Source of the DNA: an uncultured Nitrospira sp.
GTDB lineage: Bacteria > Nitrospirota > Nitrospiria > Nitrospirales > Nitrospiraceae
Assembly (NCBI GenBank): GCA_902500785.1
Contig: CABVRW010000006.1
Coordinates: 35,278-99,277, forward strand
Length of the DNA: 64,000 bases
Direction: 5' to 3'
The translations under genes and the position numbers were made by a program. A model generated the notes under the pieces. It had not been told where the DNA came from. It saw only the letters and a program-made list of their open reading frames with translations, and searched no databases. Positions 1-7,013 of the stretch are shown piece after piece (within the stretch, counting starts at the first letter, position 1; each line of letters opens with the position of its first letter).

Positions 1-234
1 GCCGTCCTGAGCTTTGCCCATACGATGGGTGAATTCGGAGTCGTCTTGATGGTCGGAGGAAACCTCGAAGGTGAAACACGCACCGTCTCCATCGATATCT
101 ACGATGAGGTGCAGGCTCTCAATTATGCGGGTGCCGCGAAGACCGCGCTCTTTCTGCTCGTCGTGTCTTATACGGTATTGTTGTTGGTGTATGCGGTGAA
201 TCGTAACGTCTGGGCAGCATGGCCGCAGAAATAG
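1..234 (+). CDS. modB: Molybdate ABC transporter permease, C-terminal part (5' end outside window)
   Basis: Frame 1 is open from the first base and stops at 232-234, so the gene enters from the left edge with 77 codons left. The opening residues (AVLSFAHTMGEFG) and the following VLMVGGN are the typical C-terminal cytoplasmic loop of ModB/CysW-type permeases that contacts the ATPase. One last membrane helix (AKTALFLLVVSYTVLLLVYAV) follows. It forms the inner-membrane channel of the molybdate importer. The stop lies 16 bases inside modC, so the two are translationally coupled. Assignment to molybdate rather than sulfate or tungstate rests on the MOP domain of the ATPase next door. Confidence 0.88.
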   Translation, partial: AVLSFAHTMGEFGVVLMVGGNLEGETRTVSIDIYDEVQALNYAGAAKTALFLLVVSYTVLLLVYAVNRNVWAAWPQK

Positions 235-1313
235 ACATTCATATCCGCAAGACGTTCCCCGGCCGTGGACCGATTCGGGCCCAGATTCGCTATCCCATCG
301 AGGCGTCGACGGTCTTGATTTTATTCGGTCCATCGGGGTCGGGCAAGACGACGATTCTCAGATGCTTGGCGGGGCTGGAATGGCCCGAAGAGGGACGCAT
401 CCAGTTCGTCTCCAGAGTCTGGTTGGACACCCGAGCGGGCATACAGGTCCCGCCTCAACATCGACACGTCGGCTATATGCCGCAAGACTATGCGCTGTTT
501 CCTACCCATACGGTGTCGGGAAACATTGCCTATGGACTCGGTCATTTATCCGGCGCTAACCGAAAGAAGCGTGTGGATGAAATGTTGGACTTGTTTCAGC
601 TGCATGGCTTGGAGGCTGCGAAACCACGTGAGCTGTCCGGCGGGCAACAACAGCGGGTCGCGCTTGCCAGAGCGGTTGCACCTCGGCCGCTGTTGCTGCT
701 GCTGGACGAACCGTTGTCGGCGTTGGATGCCCCGACGCGGTTGCACCTGAGAGACGAATTGCGAAGTCTCCTAAAGGAACTGGCTCTGCCGTCGATCATT
801 GTCACACACGACTGGACGGAAGCTCTGACGCTCGGTGATGTTATGGCCGTCATCAATGCGGGCGAGGTGTTGCAGGTCGGCGCGCCGATCGAGGTATTCA
901 GTCGTCCTCAGGATGCGGCTGCCGCGCGCATCGTCGGGATTGAGACGGTGGTGAAGGGGAGAGTGGTCGGATCGGCGGACGGCATGATGCATGTGAGCGT
1001 GAATGGCACGACATTAATGGCCGTCGAGGGTGAAGCTGCGGGCCCTGACGTGTTTGTATGTATCCGATCGGAAGACGTAGTCTTGGAGCGAGGCCAGACC
1101 CCCGTCAGCAGTGCGCGCAATCATTTGCCTGGCACCGTTACCATGATCACCAGGATGGGGGCATTGGCGCGGGTCACGATCGAATGTGGCTTTCCCCTCG
1201 TGGCCACGGTCACCCAGTCGGCTGTGGAAGAATTCGGGCTGGTTTCCGGTGTTCCTGTGGTGGCGGCAATTAAGGCTGGAGCGGTTCACTTGGTGTCAAG
1301 ACAACGCGACTAG
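219..1313 (+). CDS. modC: Molybdate ABC transporter ATP-binding protein
   Basis: 364 residues, normal length for ModC. The ABC ATPase half shows Walker A (GPSGSGKTT, about residue 32), Q-loop region (YMPQDYALFP), signature LSGGQQQRV, Walker B LLLLLDEPLSALD and the H-loop VTHD. The last 130 residues form a MOP/TOBE-like domain, which in this family binds molybdate and tunes transport. It powers uptake of molybdate for molybdenum-cofactor enzymes. It overlaps modB by 16 bases. The convergent traT-like gene follows after 56 bases. The substrate could also be tungstate. Confidence 0.93.
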   Translation: MAAEIDIHIRKTFPGRGPIRAQIRYPIEASTVLILFGPSGSGKTTILRCLAGLEWPEEGRIQFVSRVWLDTRAGIQVPPQHRHVGYMPQDYALFPTHTVSGNIAYGLGHLSGANRKKRVDEMLDLFQLHGLEAAKPRELSGGQQQRVALARAVAPRPLLLLLDEPLSALDAPTRLHLRDELRSLLKELALPSIIVTHDWTEALTLGDVMAVINAGEVLQVGAPIEVFSRPQDAAAARIVGIETVVKGRVVGSADGMMHVSVNGTTLMAVEGEAAGPDVFVCIRSEDVVLERGQTPVSSARNHLPGTVTMITRMGALARVTIECGFPLVATVTQSAVEEFGLVSGVPVVAAIKAGAVHLVSRQRD

Positions 1314-1342
1314 AAGTGGGTGATCAAGGGAAGAAACGAAAG

Positions 1343-1365
1343 CCTTCGCTCCACACAGCGGAAGG
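1343..1365. terminator. Hairpin between convergent modC and traT-like gene
   Basis: CCTTCGCT (1343-1350) pairs with AGCGGAAGG (1357-1365), with one bulged G and a six-base loop. It fills the 56-base gap between two convergent genes, where a bidirectional terminator is expected. No strong T-run follows on either strand, so the call rests on position and stem only. Confidence 0.4.
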
Positions 1366-1369
1366 TTGG

Positions 1370-2104
1370 CTAGAAAGCTCCGGTGATACTGGCGCCGAAT
1401 TTGTTCCGTACGATCGGTGTGGCTTCCTCGATGTTCAGTCGTTTCTGGAGCACGTGGGCCACCGACCGCATTGTGTACGTTCGAGACGGACCAGTCTTCC
1501 CTTGCTCCGTGACCAGCACGTCGGCGACGCAGAGATAGGTCACGTCATCGCTTGGTTGCGGCTGTGCCATGCCGGGATAGCCACCTTGCCCGCTCATCGC
1601 CATCCGCATCATGGCATTGAGGTTCGGCATGGCACCGCCCCCCATGGCCATTGCGCGCATCGCTTGAGCGTTCACGTCGCCGGCCATTCCCGAGAACAGG
1701 CCGCCCATGGCCTCCATATCGAGTCCGCCTGCGTTGGCGAGAGGTGTTCCTCCACGCCCGATACCTGCACCAAACCCGGCCTTGGCGACATCCTCGGGTC
1801 TGACTTCCTCTCCCGCCTTGTGGCAATACACCACCTGGGTCTGTAGCCAGTACGCCGCGTCCACAGGGTCCTTGACCACCTGGTAACCCTTTGCGCTCAG
1901 TCTGGTTGGAATGTCCGATGGGGTTGCGCCCTGATTTTCTGAAGTATTGCGGATTTGCACATAAATGGTACGCGCGGCACTCGGCGGCAGCAGGATGGAG
2001 GTGTCGTTGACCAACCCGGAGCGTATCACGTTGCTGCAACCGGTCATCAGGAGCAGGCCGACAAGCAAGCCGCCCATTGTACCGTGGGGAAATTGCCTGC
2101 GCAT
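1370..2104 (-). CDS. TraT-like outer-membrane lipoprotein (copy 1)
   Basis: 244 residues with a lipoprotein signal peptide ending in the lipobox LMTGC (Cys about residue 23). The next 80 residues (SILLPPSAARTIYVQIRNTS, then RLSAKGYQVVKDP) match the N-terminal pattern of the TraT complement-resistance/surface-exclusion family. The middle is rich in Gly, Ala and Met, a hydrophobic glycine-patterned stretch that in TraT is thought to embed in the membrane. A second copy lies directly upstream on the same strand, separated by 22 bases. No conjugation genes are nearby, so a role in DNA transfer is not implied; chromosomal TraT relatives are common and of unknown function. Confidence 0.78.
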   Translation of the reverse strand: MRRQFPHGTMGGLLVGLLLMTGCSNVIRSGLVNDTSILLPPSAARTIYVQIRNTSENQGATPSDIPTRLSAKGYQVVKDPVDAAYWLQTQVVYCHKAGEEVRPEDVAKAGFGAGIGRGGTPLANAGGLDMEAMGGLFSGMAGDVNAQAMRAMAMGGGAMPNLNAMMRMAMSGQGGYPGMAQPQPSDDVTYLCVADVLVTEQGKTGPSRTYTMRSVAHVLQKRLNIEEATPIVRNKFGASITGAF

Positions 2105-2126
2105 CGTGCATTCCTCCAGCGCCAGC

Positions 2127-2846
2127 TTAGAAGTGTCCCGCCACTGCCGCGCTCAATCGTTGCTGCACCAGTGGAGTCGCTTCCTGTTCATCGAGTTTCT
2201 TCTGATGCACGCTTGCCGCCAAGCGCGTTTGGTACACACCCAGTGGGGGCTGCGTGCCGGGCTGCGACACAGGAATGATCCCACCCGTTATTGTCAGCTC
2301 CGTAATTTGGAGATCGGCGATGCAGGCGTAATTGATATTCTCATTGGCATCGGGTCGCGACGGTCCACCGAACATGTTGCCTACGGCATGCCCAATTCCC
2401 TCAGCGGCATTCAGACCCATGCTGGCAGCGCCTCCGACAAGGGCTCCCTGCGGACCAGCCATGCTCGCCATTCCCGTCAATCCATGCAGCCCCGACATGA
2501 TCGAGCTTCCGATTCCCGATCCATACCCACCGGCCACCATATCTTCAACCGGCAACTCCACCTTGGTTTGATTGCAGTAGACGATGTTCGTCAGCACCAC
2601 GTAGGCCGCGGTTTGGGGATCCTGCACGACTTGGTAGCCCTTGGCGCCTAGTCGTGAGGCCAGGTCCGTGAGCGACATGTCTTGATTGTCGGAAGAGTTT
2701 CGATTCTGGAGAAAGACCGTTCGCGCCGTTGAAGGCGCCAGCAGGATGCTGTTGCTGGCCAGCAGATCTGTGTCACGAACATTGGCCGCGCAACCGGTCG
2801 AGAGAAGGATGCCAACCAGAACACCTCGGAAAGAGCCAGCTGCCAT
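2127..2846 (-). CDS. TraT-like outer-membrane lipoprotein (copy 2)
   Basis: 239 residues, clearly paralogous to the downstream gene: lipobox LSTGC, then SILLAPSTARTVFLQNRNSS and RLGAKGYQVVQDP in the same order. The central region is a long Gly/Ala/Met segment with glycine-zipper character. The C-terminal third, with conserved EQEATPLVQQRLSAAVAG, is also shared with copy 1. It likely sits in the outer membrane. As the first gene of a two-gene unit it is probably transcribed from the AT-rich gap to its right. The middle and C-terminal parts of the two proteins have diverged, arguing for an old duplication. Confidence 0.78.
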   Translation of the reverse strand: MAAGSFRGVLVGILLSTGCAANVRDTDLLASNSILLAPSTARTVFLQNRNSSDNQDMSLTDLASRLGAKGYQVVQDPQTAAYVVLTNIVYCNQTKVELPVEDMVAGGYGSGIGSSIMSGLHGLTGMASMAGPQGALVGGAASMGLNAAEGIGHAVGNMFGGPSRPDANENINYACIADLQITELTITGGIIPVSQPGTQPPLGVYQTRLAASVHQKKLDEQEATPLVQQRLSAAVAGHF

Positions 2847-3322
2847 GGTGGCTTTCCTGGGAATATCAGGAATGTGAGTGAGTGAGACGCAGTCGCGGCG
2901 CGATTCTAGGTGAATGGCATCGAGGTTTCAATCAAGAAAATGAGAATTCTCGGAAAAAATCCTCTCCCCAAAATCTGTGGATATCCTTGTTGATAGTGAT
3001 TCGGTTGAGTGCGAATAGACCCGCTAATTCATGCCTCGCACCTGGTTGCCTATTTATTGAGCATAGAGAGTTGGACCTTCCTATACCCCTACATATAGTA
3101 GGGAATATCATATGTGTATGTATTAGCATTCATATTTGTGCGCGACGACGAGTTTTTCGACAACGACCTGTGGATACATCCTTTATTTCTTCGCGCCAGC
3201 CAGAACAGTCTTGACTTATGCACAGAAGGTCTCTGTTCATGGGAGTGATCGTGGCCCTGGAAGGCATAAAAACCGCTCTGGAAGAGCCTGCCAGAATAGT
3301 CAAGAAAGATGATCGCAGGCGC
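2847..3322. other. AT-rich intergenic region with three DnaA-box-like nonamers
   Basis: No convincing gene. The stretch about 2930-3190 is visibly richer in A and T than its surroundings. It contains TGTGGATAT (2976-2984), TGTGGATAC (3169-3177) and TTATGCACA (3216-3224), each one mismatch from the DnaA box consensus TTATCCACA or its complement. It should also hold the promoter of the traT-like pair. Whether the boxes bind DnaA cannot be told from sequence. Confidence 0.35.
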
Positions 3323-3351
3323 TTGACAGGGTCAGTACGGCTGTGTAACCA
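3323..3351 (+). promoter_or_regulatory. Sigma70-type promoter of the LexA-like gene
   Basis: A perfect -35 hexamer TTGACA (3323-3328) is followed after 17 bases by TAACCA (3346-3351), a moderate -10. Transcription would begin just before the ATG at 3363, giving a very short leader. The -10 lies inside the palindrome listed next, which fits autorepression. Confidence 0.5.
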
Positions 3352-3360
3352 TTGGATACA
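3344..3360. promoter_or_regulatory. Candidate operator of the LexA-like repressor (17-bp palindrome)
   Basis: TGTAACCATTGGATACA reads TGTA-n-CCA-n-TGG-n-TACA; apart from the central base only one symmetric pair of positions breaks the dyad. It covers the -10 element and ends two bases before the start codon of the repressor gene, the classic place for an autoregulatory operator. It resembles neither the E. coli nor the Bacillus SOS box. No second copy was noticed by eye in the window. Confidence 0.55.
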
Positions 3361-3362
3361 TT

Positions 3363-3911
3363 ATGACGGCCGATGAATTCTGTCGCATTCGGAAGCAGCT
3401 TGGCTTCACGCAGGAGCAACTTGCGGAGGCGCTTCATACGACGCGTGTCTCGATTGCCCGGTATGAGTCGGGAATGCGGCGCATCAGCGGAGCGGTGCAG
3501 GTGGCGGTAACGCAGCTATCGTCCAAGATTCAGATTCCCATGGCAGGGGTGGTCGCCGCGGGTTCGCCGATCGAGGCAGTGACGCAGTCAGAATGGATCG
3601 AAGTGCCGCCCAGCATGGTACGGACTGGCGAGACCTTCGCGCTTCGCGTGAAAGGGGAGTCGATGATCGAGGATGGTATTCTCAGCGGCGATCTCGTCGT
3701 CGTTCGGAAACAATCGACTGCTCAAAACGGCCAGACGATCGTGGCACTCGTGAACCGGGAAGCGACCATCAAGACCTATTTCAAGCGCGCACGGCACATT
3801 GAACTCCATCCTGCCAATGCTGCTATGCGACCCCTCGTCGTGACACCTGCGGATGAATTTGCCATCGAAGGTGTGCTTGTCGGCGTGATTCGTCATTGCA
3901 ACAACTCGTAA
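3363..3911 (+). CDS. LexA/CI-like repressor: XRE HTH plus S24 self-cleavage domain
   Basis: 182 residues. Residues 5-45 are a Cro/CI-type helix-turn-helix (LGFTQEQLAEALHTTRVSIARYE), not the winged helix of true LexA. Residues 56-180 are an S24 peptidase domain: scissile pair Ala66-Gly67 in VAAGSP, catalytic Ser100 in KGESM and Lys137 in ATIKTYF. The Ser-Lys spacing of 37 equals that of E. coli LexA (S119, K156). It should be a DNA-damage-responsive repressor that cleaves itself with RecA. It sits alone with its own promoter and operator and is followed by two small genes that may be co-transcribed. Without phage genes nearby, a chromosomal SOS-type regulator is more likely than a prophage repressor. 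Confidence 0.88.
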   Translation: MTADEFCRIRKQLGFTQEQLAEALHTTRVSIARYESGMRRISGAVQVAVTQLSSKIQIPMAGVVAAGSPIEAVTQSEWIEVPPSMVRTGETFALRVKGESMIEDGILSGDLVVVRKQSTAQNGQTIVALVNREATIKTYFKRARHIELHPANAAMRPLVVTPADEFAIEGVLVGVIRHCNNS

Positions 3912-3927
3912 TCCAAGGAGGGCATCG

Positions 3928-4173
3928 ATGACCTGCCAGCAACAGTCAATGGTCGAACGAGTGGATGAATTGGAGCGCATGATTGTCCGGCTCAATGGGC
4001 GCATCTGGGAGTTACAACGCGAGCTCAAGCATACCAAGGGAACGGCGTTCCAGGGGTGGTCTGGTGGCTCGCGGCTACGAAATCTTCTGGGAGGAATGAA
4101 GACGGTGGTTTCCACGACCGGTCCCATTCGAGAAAACAGGAGGGTTGAACGCCATGAACTCTGTCTCTTCTGA
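3928..4173 (+). CDS. Small hypothetical protein with N-terminal coiled coil
   Basis: 81 residues, not recognised. It has a good ribosome site (AAGGAGG, 9 bases before the ATG) and begins 16 bases after the LexA-like gene. Residues 8-36 (VERVDELERMIVRLNGRIWE onward) have the heptad pattern of a short coiled coil; the rest is basic and Gly/Ser-rich. Its end overlaps the next small gene by 20 bases. Co-transcription with the repressor suggests a damage-inducible gene, which is inference only. Confidence 0.55.
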   Translation: MTCQQQSMVERVDELERMIVRLNGRIWELQRELKHTKGTAFQGWSGGSRLRNLLGGMKTVVSTTGPIRENRRVERHELCLF

Positions 4174-4336
4174 CATTGATGCGGTGACCGCTGGGTGTTG
4201 CGCTGATTGCGGGCAGTTGGTGTTACGGCGAACGCCGTTGTTCGACGAAAAGGCAAAGGTCGTGCGGGAGGTGTGCGTCCGCTGTTTGGTCCTGACCTAT
4301 CAACGTCGTCAGTTTGAATCGGGCTGTTGCGGGTGA
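4154..4336 (+). CDS. Small zinc-ribbon-like protein
   Basis: 60 residues. Two cysteine pairs, CADC and CVRC, about 25 residues apart form a likely zinc ribbon, as in many small nucleic-acid-binding or adaptor proteins. AGGAGG at 4138-4143 is well placed for the ATG at 4154 and too close for an in-frame TTG at 4145, so the ATG was chosen. A further Cys pair lies at the very end. It is the third gene after the LexA-like promoter with no gap, so it may be part of that unit. Function unknown. Confidence 0.55.
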   Translation: MNSVSSDIDAVTAGCCADCGQLVLRRTPLFDEKAKVVREVCVRCLVLTYQRRQFESGCCG

Positions 4337-4480
4337 CGGCTCTTTTTCAGGCGAGCGGCAAGTGCCAGGCGCCGGTTGACGCGACATGTGATAGAGTCTA
4401 ATGGTCTGCCCGTAGCTGCTGAGTTCATAGAGCGCCATCGGGCCATTTTCTTCATGTCTCACGTGGAGATGGAACCAGCC

Positions 4481-4954
4481 ATGAAACCTTTCCGCCAGTC
4501 CTCTTCTATGTGTATGGCCGCGGCCGCCCTGGGAACGTTGCTTTCGGGGGGAATATTGTTTGCCCAGCCCGACCTAAAAGACACGTTCGATCATCACGAT
4601 ACCCGGGTCTTCAAGGCGGCGGCTTGTACCAAAGATCATCGGCCCATGGAAGCCCTCTACTACATCGTAGCCAGCCAATCCGATCTGGCGACTGGAAAGC
4701 CATCTCCATCAGCTCAGCTCATGAAAGATGAGGTCGAGAACAATTGGCGACAGGTAACCTCGCGGTTGACCATGGAGCAGGTCATGGAGGAACGCTTTTC
4801 AGACACCTATCACGCCCTCTTGAACGAGCTGGTTCCCCAGTTGCAGCAGACAGTGGAGCAAAAGACCGGCGTATCTATCTCCGTATCAGAGGTCAACAGC
4901 AGACCCATGGACCAGGCAAAGGACAACGACGTTCCGGCCTGCGCTTCTCAGTAA
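4481..4954 (+). CDS. Secreted hypothetical protein
   Basis: 157 residues. The ATG at 4481 gives a standard signal peptide (MKPFRQSS then a hydrophobic core AAAALGTLLSGGILFA); GGAG about 12 bases upstream supports it. In-frame ATGs at 4376, 4454 and 4469 would add a charged leader. The mature part is acidic and helical with two cysteines near the ends (AACT and PACA), possibly a disulfide. No family recognised. Likely periplasmic. It is separated from the zinc-ribbon gene by 144 bases, so it may have its own promoter. Confidence 0.55.
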   Translation: MKPFRQSSSMCMAAAALGTLLSGGILFAQPDLKDTFDHHDTRVFKAAACTKDHRPMEALYYIVASQSDLATGKPSPSAQLMKDEVENNWRQVTSRLTMEQVMEERFSDTYHALLNELVPQLQQTVEQKTGVSISVSEVNSRPMDQAKDNDVPACASQ

Positions 4955-5073
4955 GCAAATTTCTTCCAAATAGACCTTTGTGATGCGATAGGGCTGGATC
5001 GGCAGTGGGATGATGTAATCCACAGACCAACCTGTCCTGCGCCCCAGTTTGCCTTGCCTCGCCTGGCTAGTCC

Positions 5074-5479
5074 TTACAGTTGATTCAAATAATCCCGCAT
5101 TCGTTCAACGATGGCACGGTCATGTTCGATCATTTTTAACTCATAGGTTTCGTCAGGAGAAAACCATCCCATCGCCTGTCCTTCACCCAATTGGAGGGGT
5201 TGGTCCTGATATTGTTCCACAAACACATACTTCGTGCTCAGATCCTCTTCATCTCTAACTGTCTGCTCCATGAGAAAGTATGGGTTTCGTACTTCGATGC
5301 GATAGTTCCTCTCGGACCTCGCGTTCCAGTGCGTCCGTTGGACTTTCTCCTTCTTCAATACCGCCTCCCAAAAAGGCCCGGTAATTTTGCAGTCGAAACG
5401 CATCCTGTGCCCGATGCTGAAGGAGTATCTGCCCGGTAGCGGTATAGAGCATGAACAGTGAAACATTTCGTACAGCCAT
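5074..5479 (-). pseudogene. NUDIX hydrolase gene with a frameshift inside the NUDIX box
   Basis: The first part reads from 5479 in one frame: MAVRNVSLFMLYTATG, then the NUDIX box GGIEEGESPTDALEREVREE. Just after REE (near 5307) the homology jumps to another frame and continues YRIEVRNPYFLMEQ to the stop at 5074. The join needs one extra base removed, or two or five missing bases restored. Joined, the protein would be about 134 residues, normal for a NUDIX hydrolase that cleaves nucleoside-diphosphate-linked substrates. Both halves are well preserved, so the shift is recent, a sequencing error, or (least likely) programmed. An intact NUDIX gene lies at 51735. Confidence 0.7.
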
Positions 5480-5484
5480 TGTTC

Positions 5485-6232
5485 ACCATAACCTATGGAC
5501 TGCGGACAGGTGAAGAACCTCTAACACAACGCTAGCGCAACCTTTCAGAAAGATCCGGTACAGGCCTATCTTGCACTTGACCTGAAGGGAGGTAATTCTC
5601 CCTATCGCAGGGTCCTTCGGATACTTCCGAACCACCAGCCCGAGAGTATAGATGAGTCAGAAAAGGCCTGGGTAAGGGTGTCGGCGTACCACCGGAGACT
5701 CTAGGAAGGTTCGCGGTAACTTCGGCTAGGCACTTCAGAGGTAACTTTGCGGTAGGAGTGTGGTTGAGGTCTACGTGTCACTAGGCGCTTGGATAGAACG
5801 GCCAGGATTGCGAGGGACAGTACTGTGAGAACACGGGCTAACATGTCTCACGATATCGCCCTGCGAGGAAGGTGTCAAACGCTACCGAGTCACGCAGTGT
5901 TGCGAACCGGACTTTCCCCGGCTTCCCAGGGTTCCTATCCCACGTCTCGGTGGAAAACTCAAGGTTGGAGGTTCAGAGAAAGAAGGTGAGCCGGGCAGGG
6001 GCGAACCCTAGCCATACGGTTGTTCCCTTCTCATTGAGCAAGGAACACATCCCAAGACATGTACGAGCAGGCGGGGCATAGCAGCATCCAAGTTACGATG
6101 GCTGCGGACGGTCACTTGTTCCCGAATCGGGATAAAGGTTGGGCGGATAAACCGGACGAGAGGCAGTTCGAGCACCCTGGGCGCACCCCGCATCTGTGAT
6201 GTCAGAGAGGCTGAGCCCTAAGCTGCGGAAAG
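5485..6232 (+). ncRNA. Candidate large structured RNA of unknown family (strand inferred)
   Basis: About 750 bases without a plausible gene but dense in local hairpins: 5587-5602; 5618-5629; 5701-5729 (CTAG and GAAG pairing with CTTC and CTAG); 5731-5760, with an inner stem AGAG/CTTT capped by a GTAA (GNRA) loop; 5825-5851 (GTGAG-ACA with TGT-CTCAC); 5861-5897; 5989-6021 (AGCCG/CGGTT around GGC/GCC and AGGG/CCCT with a GCGAA loop); 6021-6047 (TGTTCC/GGAACA with inner CTC/GAG); 6081-6105 (GCAGCATC with GATG-G-CTGC); 6120-6132. GNRA-type loops occur on the plus strand, which favours that direction. The motif GGTAA(C/T)TT recurs three times. A tRNA gene follows on the opposite strand. Size, hairpin density and tRNA neighbour recall giant RNAs such as GOLLD or ROOL; the AGCCG/CGGTT helix and the hairpin after it loosely recall group II intron domains V and VI. 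I cannot assign a family. Confidence 0.45.
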
Positions 6233-6234
6233 AT

Positions 6235-6310
6235 TGGTGGCGGTGACCCGGATTGAACGGGTGACCCGCGGCTTATGAGTCCGCTGCTCTACCAACTGAG
6301 CTACACCGCC
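6235..6310 (-). tRNA. tRNA-Met (CAT), elongator type
   Basis: Read on the minus strand it begins GGCGGTGTAGCTCAGTTGG and ends with an encoded CCA at 6235-6237. The acceptor stem is GGCGGTG/CACCGCC, the T loop is GTTCAATCC, and the anticodon CAT lies at 6275-6277 in the loop CTCATAA. Total 76 bases. The fully paired first base (G1-C72) excludes an initiator tRNA, which has an unpaired position 1. An isoleucine tRNA with a modified CAT anticodon is possible but the stems look like elongator Met. tRNA genes are common integration sites, but I found no duplicated 3' end on the left side. Confidence 0.93.
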
Positions 6311-6788
6311 ACTGGAGGATGCCTGGGCTAACAAAGTGAACCGCGATAATAGCCGAAGCAGAGTTGAAGTGTCTACCGGTTGCCCAGCATACATCTGCCT
6401 CGCTTTGCAGCGACACCAACGTCACCGCTGGAGACCCCACATTCACGAGAGTAAAGACGAGCCACGAGGCGATCCGAATGGGGGTGAAAACGGCGCGGAG
6501 TGTAACACGCAGGAAGGTTGTTCTACAAACGATCTCCAACAGCCGTTCAGTCTCGACCGTTATAGTAGTCGTTGCCGAAGGGAGAACCCGGGAGAGTGGT
6601 CTCCGCAACAGACTTGAGGCATCGCTTTGGCTCAATCGACCCGTTCTGTTTGACGGCTACAGGCCTTTCTCTATTCCTGAACTCTTCGTCTCGATAATTC
6701 CGAATACGTCACCCTTTTTTCCCCTTCGAATGACACATCGCGGAGTGTCCAAATGGATTCATCCCTGCTCCTCGGGGTAGCCCTCGTC
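6311..6788. other. Gap upstream of tRNA-Met
   Basis: 478 bases. A 120-residue minus-strand frame ends in the false peptide CSSVGRA made by translating the tRNA and has no family resemblance. No repeat, terminator or clear promoter was recognised. It should contain the tRNA promoter. Confidence 0.5.
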
Positions 6789-7013
6789 TCAACGCCGAGT
6801 TAATCCCTCGGGACAACGCCGCGGCCAAGGACGTTTCTTGCGCGTGGGTTGCGCCCAGGCGGTAGAGTTTGTGCAATCCTTGCATCGCACCCCGCTCTTA
6901 CCAACCTTATTGACCGCGCGGACTTCCGTTCGATTTTCTAATCGGCCATCACAGGTGGGACACCAAATCGCAGACTGCCCCTCAGGGCTCCAATGTGGGT
7001 AGCCAGGCGCCAT
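6789..7013 (-). CDS. Possible small zinc-ribbon protein overlapping the glycosyltransferase 3' end
   Basis: A 74-residue frame from an ATG at 7013. It contains CPTC and, 22 residues later, CKDC, the spacing of a zinc ribbon, then a basic tail. Its first 76 bases overlap the end of the glycosyltransferase in another frame, with no clear ribosome site. The paired CxxC motifs are the only evidence; this could be chance. Confidence 0.25.
   Translation of the reverse strand: MAPGYPHWSPEGQSAIWCPTCDGRLENRTEVRAVNKVGKSGVRCKDCTNSTAWAQPTRKKRPWPRRCPEGLTRR

Noticed and set aside
1310-1373. CTAG at both the modC and traT-like stops as a fourth copy of the repeat family
   Set aside because: The 64 bases between them share no blocks with copies A-C; a C before TAG is common in GC-rich genes.
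5700-5900. Possible 23S rRNA pseudogene
   Set aside because: Short stretches such as GGTAACTTCGG and AGGCGCTTGGATAGAAC resemble 23S rRNA, but they are out of order and too short; local hairpins explain the region better.
5984-6049. Group II intron domains V and VI
   Set aside because: GAGCCG...CGGTT followed by a hairpin with an unpaired A is suggestive, but the stem has a three-base bulge and a five-base loop, there is no reverse transcriptase and no clear GTGYG 5' end. Kept only as an alternative to test.
6235-6310. Integration site with a duplicated tRNA end
   Set aside because: No second copy of the tRNA 3' end could be found to the left of the gene, and no integrase is in the window.
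6273-6635. 120-residue minus-strand reading frame
   Set aside because: Its end (CSSVGRA) is the well-known false peptide from translating a tRNA gene; no domain or ribosome site.
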